The notes under the pieces: model-generated | The model's database searches: none | Seen by the model: only the letters and a program-made list of their open reading frames with translations | Told to the model about the DNA's origin: nothing | NCBI GenBank assembly: GCA_964654535.1 | Contig: CAZZIZ010000229.1 | Location: 1 to 5,154 of the forward strand | Source of the DNA: CAZZIZ01 sp964654535 | Lineage (GTDB): Bacteria; Bacteroidota; Bacteroidia; Chitinophagales; UBA2359 | DNA: 5,154 nt | Reading direction: 5' to 3' | Position numbers and translations under genes: made by a program | Part shown: positions 1 to 2,244 of the stretch, in pieces | How the letters are laid out: each line of letters begins with the position of its first letter | Numbering within the stretch: the stretch's first letter is position 1

Positions 1-125
1 CAGAACGTATCTTGCTTTTGATAAAAAGGAATTATAATGATGTCACTCGGCGTGATTCAGATATCAGTCATGATCTTGACCATGATGCAATAAACTGGAA
101 CTCGCCGATTGAGAACGTTATTACA
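1..125 (-). repeat. Start of 3' LTR (U3 end), truncated by window edge
   Basis: On the minus strand the sequence after the polypurine tract begins TGTAATAACG, a form common at the 5' end of Ty3/gypsy LTRs, which start with TG and end with CA. The other LTR copy is not in the window, so the boundary rests only on the tract and the TG start; the exact first base could be off by one. No TATA box, poly(A) signal or LTR end can be placed in the 125 bases available. Confidence 0.5.
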
Positions 126-126
126 A

Positions 127-138
127 CTCCCCCCCCCC
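127..138 (-). promoter_or_regulatory. Polypurine tract (plus-strand DNA primer site)
   Basis: Read on the minus strand this is ten G followed by AG, directly upstream of TTGTAATAACG. A purine run resistant to RNase H just before the 3' LTR primes plus-strand DNA synthesis in LTR elements. Both the composition and the position one base from a TGT-type LTR start fit. Nothing comparable with a matching TG-start follows the two other purine runs near 776-831 as well as this one does. Confidence 0.6.
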
Positions 139-155
139 AAGGTTTGCAGGAGGTT

Positions 156-176
156 GGCTTCCATAAAAGGGAAGCC
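156..176. repeat. Perfect 7-bp hairpin beside the polypurine tract
   Basis: GGCTTCC (156-162) and GGAAGCC (170-176) are exact inverted repeats around a 7-base loop (163-169). It lies 17 bases from the G10AG tract on its upstream side in the element RNA. It would form in DNA or RNA of either strand. A role in protecting the tract from degradation or in RNA processing is possible but unproven; a 7-bp hairpin can occur by chance. Confidence 0.55.
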
Positions 177-600
177 TTTGCTTAAGTCAATGTGATTACG
201 GGGAATGCAAAGTGCTAAAATGATCCATGGGTTAATAGATATCTTAAATCCCAAAAACCCACAGATGTTGAATTCCTGAGATGTTGCATCTGCGTTACCC
301 AGCCTGTGAGACATTCCTTGTAAAAGCGTCAGCTTCTCAGCAGCATGATTTTCTATCAGGCGACTAATTAACTAGACGGATGAAAGGGGAAATGAAATGT
401 GTAGTCAAGGAGTTGAGGATTTTCCTCTGGATTCAACATCTTAAGTATATAAGTTGTTAAATTTAGCTTTCTGACTCATTTCTTGAGTTTCGCCTCTTAC
501 ATTTTACTATCGTGGAACTTGTGTCTACTTGGATAAGTAACTCCGCGAGCATCTTTTGCCTTTCAACTTTCAGTTGCGAATTTGATTATGCCAATTTTGC

Positions 601-651
601 GTATTGATTGCGGGGATACATATAAATAACATATTATTAGGCGATCAATAC
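601..651. repeat. Imperfect inverted repeat with AT-rich loop
   Basis: GTATTGATTGC (601-611) pairs with GCGATCAATAC (641-651): 8 perfect pairs, one T-G pair, then two more pairs. The 29-base loop is AT-rich and contains TATAAATA on the plus strand. In the minus-strand transcript the T-G pair becomes an A-C mismatch, so the RNA stem is 8+2 pairs. It may be an RNA structure of the untranslated region; no known family is recognised. Confidence 0.4.
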
Positions 652-854
652 TTAAAATTTTGCTGGGGTTTTTGCTCATGAAAAATGTATAAAGTAATTT
701 AAGAAAAGGTTACCAAGAGATATGTACAATGAATTACATTTTAATAACATTTATCAAACTGGTTACACACATGAATTTTCTTTCTTCTTATATACACTAT
801 TTACATGAACTTCTCCGTCTTTCTTCTTTCTGTGCTACATCGCCTTCCTCTTTC

Positions 855-1292
855 TTAGTACATATGCGTCCTTTTGGCACTCAATGTCAATTTTGACATT
901 GCATTGTTCACCGCCTCCGTAGCAGCGTCTAGCGAGGAGTTCGAGGATGGTGGCGATGGAGTGTATAGTGGCGGAGGTGACGATGGAAGTCCCTGTGTGT
1001 TTAAAGGATTCATTAGGGGTGCCGTCGGTAGTTGGTGTGCTTGTTCAAGCTGAGCTGAGACCTTTTGTAGTCGGTGCAAAACTTCGTCTATTTTAGGCGG
1101 GTTTGGTGCCAAACGTTTCTTTTTTAATTTAGGGGAATCAAGTTCTCCAAATTGGTCACTCAGTGTCTTGATGGCTTTTTCTTCTTTCTCAGCTTCTCTG
1201 GGGTTCTCTCTGGGACTTATACATCTATTGTTGTTTTGGGCTAACATTTTGTCTACCAATGATGGTCTGACTCCTGAAAAGTTCCTGACCAT
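855..1292 (-). CDS. 145-residue proline-rich protein with PTAP and PPxY late domains (ORF D)
   Basis: This is the last ORF before the 3' untranslated region. From the ATG at 1292 (G at -3, G at +4) it has an N-terminal part of no recognised family, a charged stretch with basic KLKKKR at 55-60, a leucine-bearing segment that could form a short coiled coil (about 67-88), then a Pro/Ser-rich region. That region contains PTAP at residues 89-92 and PPLY at 107-110, 14 residues apart. PTAP binds the ESCRT-I subunit TSG101 and PPxY binds WW domains of NEDD4-type ubiquitin ligases; retroviral Gag and filovirus VP40 use both for budding. No zinc knuckle or capsid homology is visible, so it is not a displaced Gag that I can recognise. 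No membrane span is present, but the frame continues upstream through 33 open codons to the stop of ORF C, so it may be the cytoplasmic tail of that membrane protein. Confidence 0.75.
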   Translation of the reverse strand: MVRNFSGVRPSLVDKMLAQNNNRCISPRENPREAEKEEKAIKTLSDQFGELDSPKLKKKRLAPNPPKIDEVLHRLQKVSAQLEQAHQLPTAPLMNPLNTQGLPSSPPPLYTPSPPSSNSSLDAATEAVNNAMSKLTLSAKRTHMY

Positions 1293-1391
1293 TACAGAGT
1301 TGTCAATTTTATGCCCTATGTGTAGAGTGCCTCCAGTTTGTGTTATGAAATTACCCGACTGATTAATTACTACCGAAGGCTCCTTATTCTT
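1293..1391 (-). other. Open 33-codon in-frame bridge between ORF C and ORF D
   Basis: After the TGA of ORF C (1394-1392) the same frame stays open for 33 codons and enters ORF D at its first ATG. The translated bridge reads like real protein: a charged start (KNKEPS), then alternating hydrophobic, Gly, Asn and Thr residues (VVINQSGNFITQTGGTLHIG). Two explanations fit. One is a single 346-residue protein with the TGA read through or produced by mutation, for example CGA to TGA. The other is chance: a 33-codon stretch is open by luck in roughly one case in five under even codon use. The sequence alone does not decide. Confidence 0.5.
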
Positions 1392-1895
1392 TCAAACACA
1401 GCCCTGGGTCATCGGAATAGAGACTGGGGAGATGATGTGTTTTGGTGCCCCAATCCCTCCTGTTTCAATGTTGAGGAGCTTGGCCGCCCTCTGCGGGGCT
1501 GACTCGTTTCTTGCATGGGAGTACTTCGAGAACAGCCATACCACGAACGCAATGATTAGGATTGCGATTATAACTAGTAGTACTAGGAATAACGTGTCCG
1601 TATGGAATGGGAGGTCTGCAATTAGTTCATCTTCCACGTGTTCTTTCTTCTGAATGTCAATGATGTTGTTAATGTTCTGGGACATTGCATTGAACTGATC
1701 CTTCGAGACCACTGGTACAGATGCTTTACCTCCCATCTTGCCCAAATAATGTACCAACTCGTCTGTGAACTTCTTTGCTTGTAGGGCTACGCCAAGTCTC
1801 TCGAAGAGCTTCGTAAGGTCTTGTGGGGAGAATTTGGCTGCTGATGCTGCTATTGATGAAAAAAGTCTGGCAATCAGAGCAACAGGGGCTCCCAT
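1392..1895 (-). CDS. 167-residue membrane protein with myristoylation-type N-terminus (ORF C)
   Basis: The predicted protein starts MGAPVALI, which fits the N-myristoylation pattern (Gly2, small residue at position 6, no excluded residue at position 3). An Ala-rich amphipathic stretch covers about residues 4-22, a helical polar domain without cysteines covers 23-99, and one very strong membrane span runs about 101-123 (TLFLVLLVIIAILIIAFVVW, then LFS). A tail of about 44 residues with Lys124, His127, Arg129 and Arg136 follows. There is no cleavable signal peptide, furin site or cysteine-rich ectodomain, so it is not a standard retroviral Env. Lipidated N-terminus, compact ectodomain and single span recall the layout of reovirus FAST proteins, poxvirus L1 and polyomavirus VP2; this is architectural resemblance, not homology. 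It starts 9 bases after ORF B. Its TGA stop is followed in frame by open sequence leading into the late-domain ORF, so the C-terminus may be extended by readthrough or be cut by a mutation. Confidence 0.78.
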   Translation of the reverse strand: MGAPVALIARLFSSIAASAAKFSPQDLTKLFERLGVALQAKKFTDELVHYLGKMGGKASVPVVSKDQFNAMSQNINNIIDIQKKEHVEDELIADLPFHTDTLFLVLLVIIAILIIAFVVWLFSKYSHARNESAPQRAAKLLNIETGGIGAPKHIISPVSIPMTQGCV

Positions 1896-1904
1896 GAGCT
1901 TGTT

Positions 1905-2036
1905 TCACTGGTAGTGTTGTTGAATTTGTCTGATCACCCAGCTCCTTATCTGGATTAGCTGTCCGGTGATGTATAATACCAAAACCACGAGTATTATTGT
2001 TATGGTACAGTATTGGGAACTGTTCGCATCTGCCAT
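1905..2036 (-). CDS. 43-residue single-span membrane protein (ORF B)
   Basis: A second tiny ORF begins 39 bases after ORF A stops and ends 9 bases before ORF C begins. The ATG has G at -3 and G at +4, a good eukaryotic context. The product starts MADANSSQYC, carries an uncleaved hydrophobic span at about residues 11-30 (TITIILVVLVLYITGQLIQI) and ends in a short polar tail with Arg31 and Arg36. Charge distribution again predicts N-outside, C-inside, which would expose the NSS sequon at residues 5-7 to glycosylation. I know no homologous family; the size and shape resemble small viral SH, Vpu or M2-like membrane proteins, which is only an analogy. The overlapping frame from 2043 to 1726 has no ATG at its beginning and is a low-complexity polar reading, so this frame is preferred. 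Coding status rests on the membrane span, start context and tight packing with its neighbours. Confidence 0.58.
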   Translation of the reverse strand: MADANSSQYCTITIILVVLVLYITGQLIQIRSWVIRQIQQHYQ

Positions 2037-2075
2037 TCCTCAATGTTGCCAGAGAGTTGCAATTTTCTTCTTGTT

Positions 2076-2228
2076 TTATTTCTCGGAAGTCTTCAGCATG
2101 TATTTCTCATGGATCCGAAATCCTCCAACGTAGATGACTGTGAGGATTGAGCTGAACACCACTAGGATACCAATAGCTTGCATAATTAGAACACCGAACT
2201 CTTTATTGTCGTGGTCCACACATGCCAT
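2076..2228 (-). CDS. 50-residue single-span membrane protein (ORF A)
   Basis: This small ORF starts 16 bases after the pol stop and is in a different frame from pol. The start context is strong for a eukaryote (A at -3, G at +4). The product begins MACVDHDNKEFG, has one hydrophobic segment at about residues 11-37 (GVLIMQAIGILVVF and onward to VIYVGGF) and ends in a short basic tail with Arg38, Lys42, Lys46 and Lys50. The acidic head and basic tail predict N-outside, C-inside topology. There is no cleavable signal peptide, and I recognise no family. Its position where env normally sits, and two further membrane ORFs right after it, argue that it is real and part of one cassette. Translation could come from a spliced subgenomic RNA or by reinitiation after pol. 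It could also be the remnant of a longer protein, since the next ORFs are in the same frame. A role such as a viroporin or envelope subunit is a guess. Confidence 0.6.
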   Translation of the reverse strand: MACVDHDNKEFGVLIMQAIGILVVFSSILTVIYVGGFRIHEKYMLKTSEK

Positions 2229-2244
2229 GTTATTCTTGAAGTTC

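Larger units (their letters stand above)
126..854 (-). other. Long 3' untranslated region between last ORF and LTR
   Basis: About 730 bases separate the stop of ORF D from the presumed LTR. I see no convincing gene on either strand. The sequence is AT-rich, with stops in every frame. Near its upstream end there are two purine-rich runs on the minus strand (831-810 and 789-776). An ATTAAA hexamer occurs on the minus strand at 745-740, a possible but unsupported poly(A) signal. An imperfect inverted repeat lies at 601-651 and a perfect 7-bp hairpin at 156-176. A minus-strand frame at 314-57 encodes 85 residues but runs through the polypurine tract into the LTR and is not accepted as a gene. Such a long region may hold RNA export, packaging or U3-like control sequences, but none is recognisable. 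Confidence 0.6.

Noticed and set aside
57..314. An 85-codon minus-strand frame with a hydrophobic middle
   Set aside because: It runs through the G10 polypurine tract and on into the LTR, so coding is unlikely; its sequence shows no known domain. Kept only as a remote possibility.
463..552. A 29-codon minus-strand ORF (MLAELLIQVDTSS...) with a DTS resembling an aspartic protease motif
   Set aside because: Too short, no flap or second protease motif, and located after the accessory ORFs, where protease is not expected.
776..831. Purine-rich runs on the minus strand (831-810 and 789-776) as the polypurine tract, with the LTR starting near TGTGTGTAACC
   Set aside because: The G10AG run followed by TGTAATAACG is a better match for tract plus LTR start. 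Not fully excluded, because the second LTR is not in the window.
855..1292. ORF D as a Gag or nucleocapsid displaced after pol
   Set aside because: No CCHC zinc knuckle, no major homology region and too short; only the late domains and basic patch recall Gag.
1168..1653. Plus-strand frames at 1168-1362 and 1432-1653
   Set aside because: Antisense shadows of ORFs C and D, with no independent motif or start context.
1726..2043. A 105-codon minus-strand frame overlapping ORFs B and C
   Set aside because: It begins with TTG, has no suitable ATG at its head, encodes polar sequence of no recognisable type, and overlaps two frames with membrane spans and good start codons.
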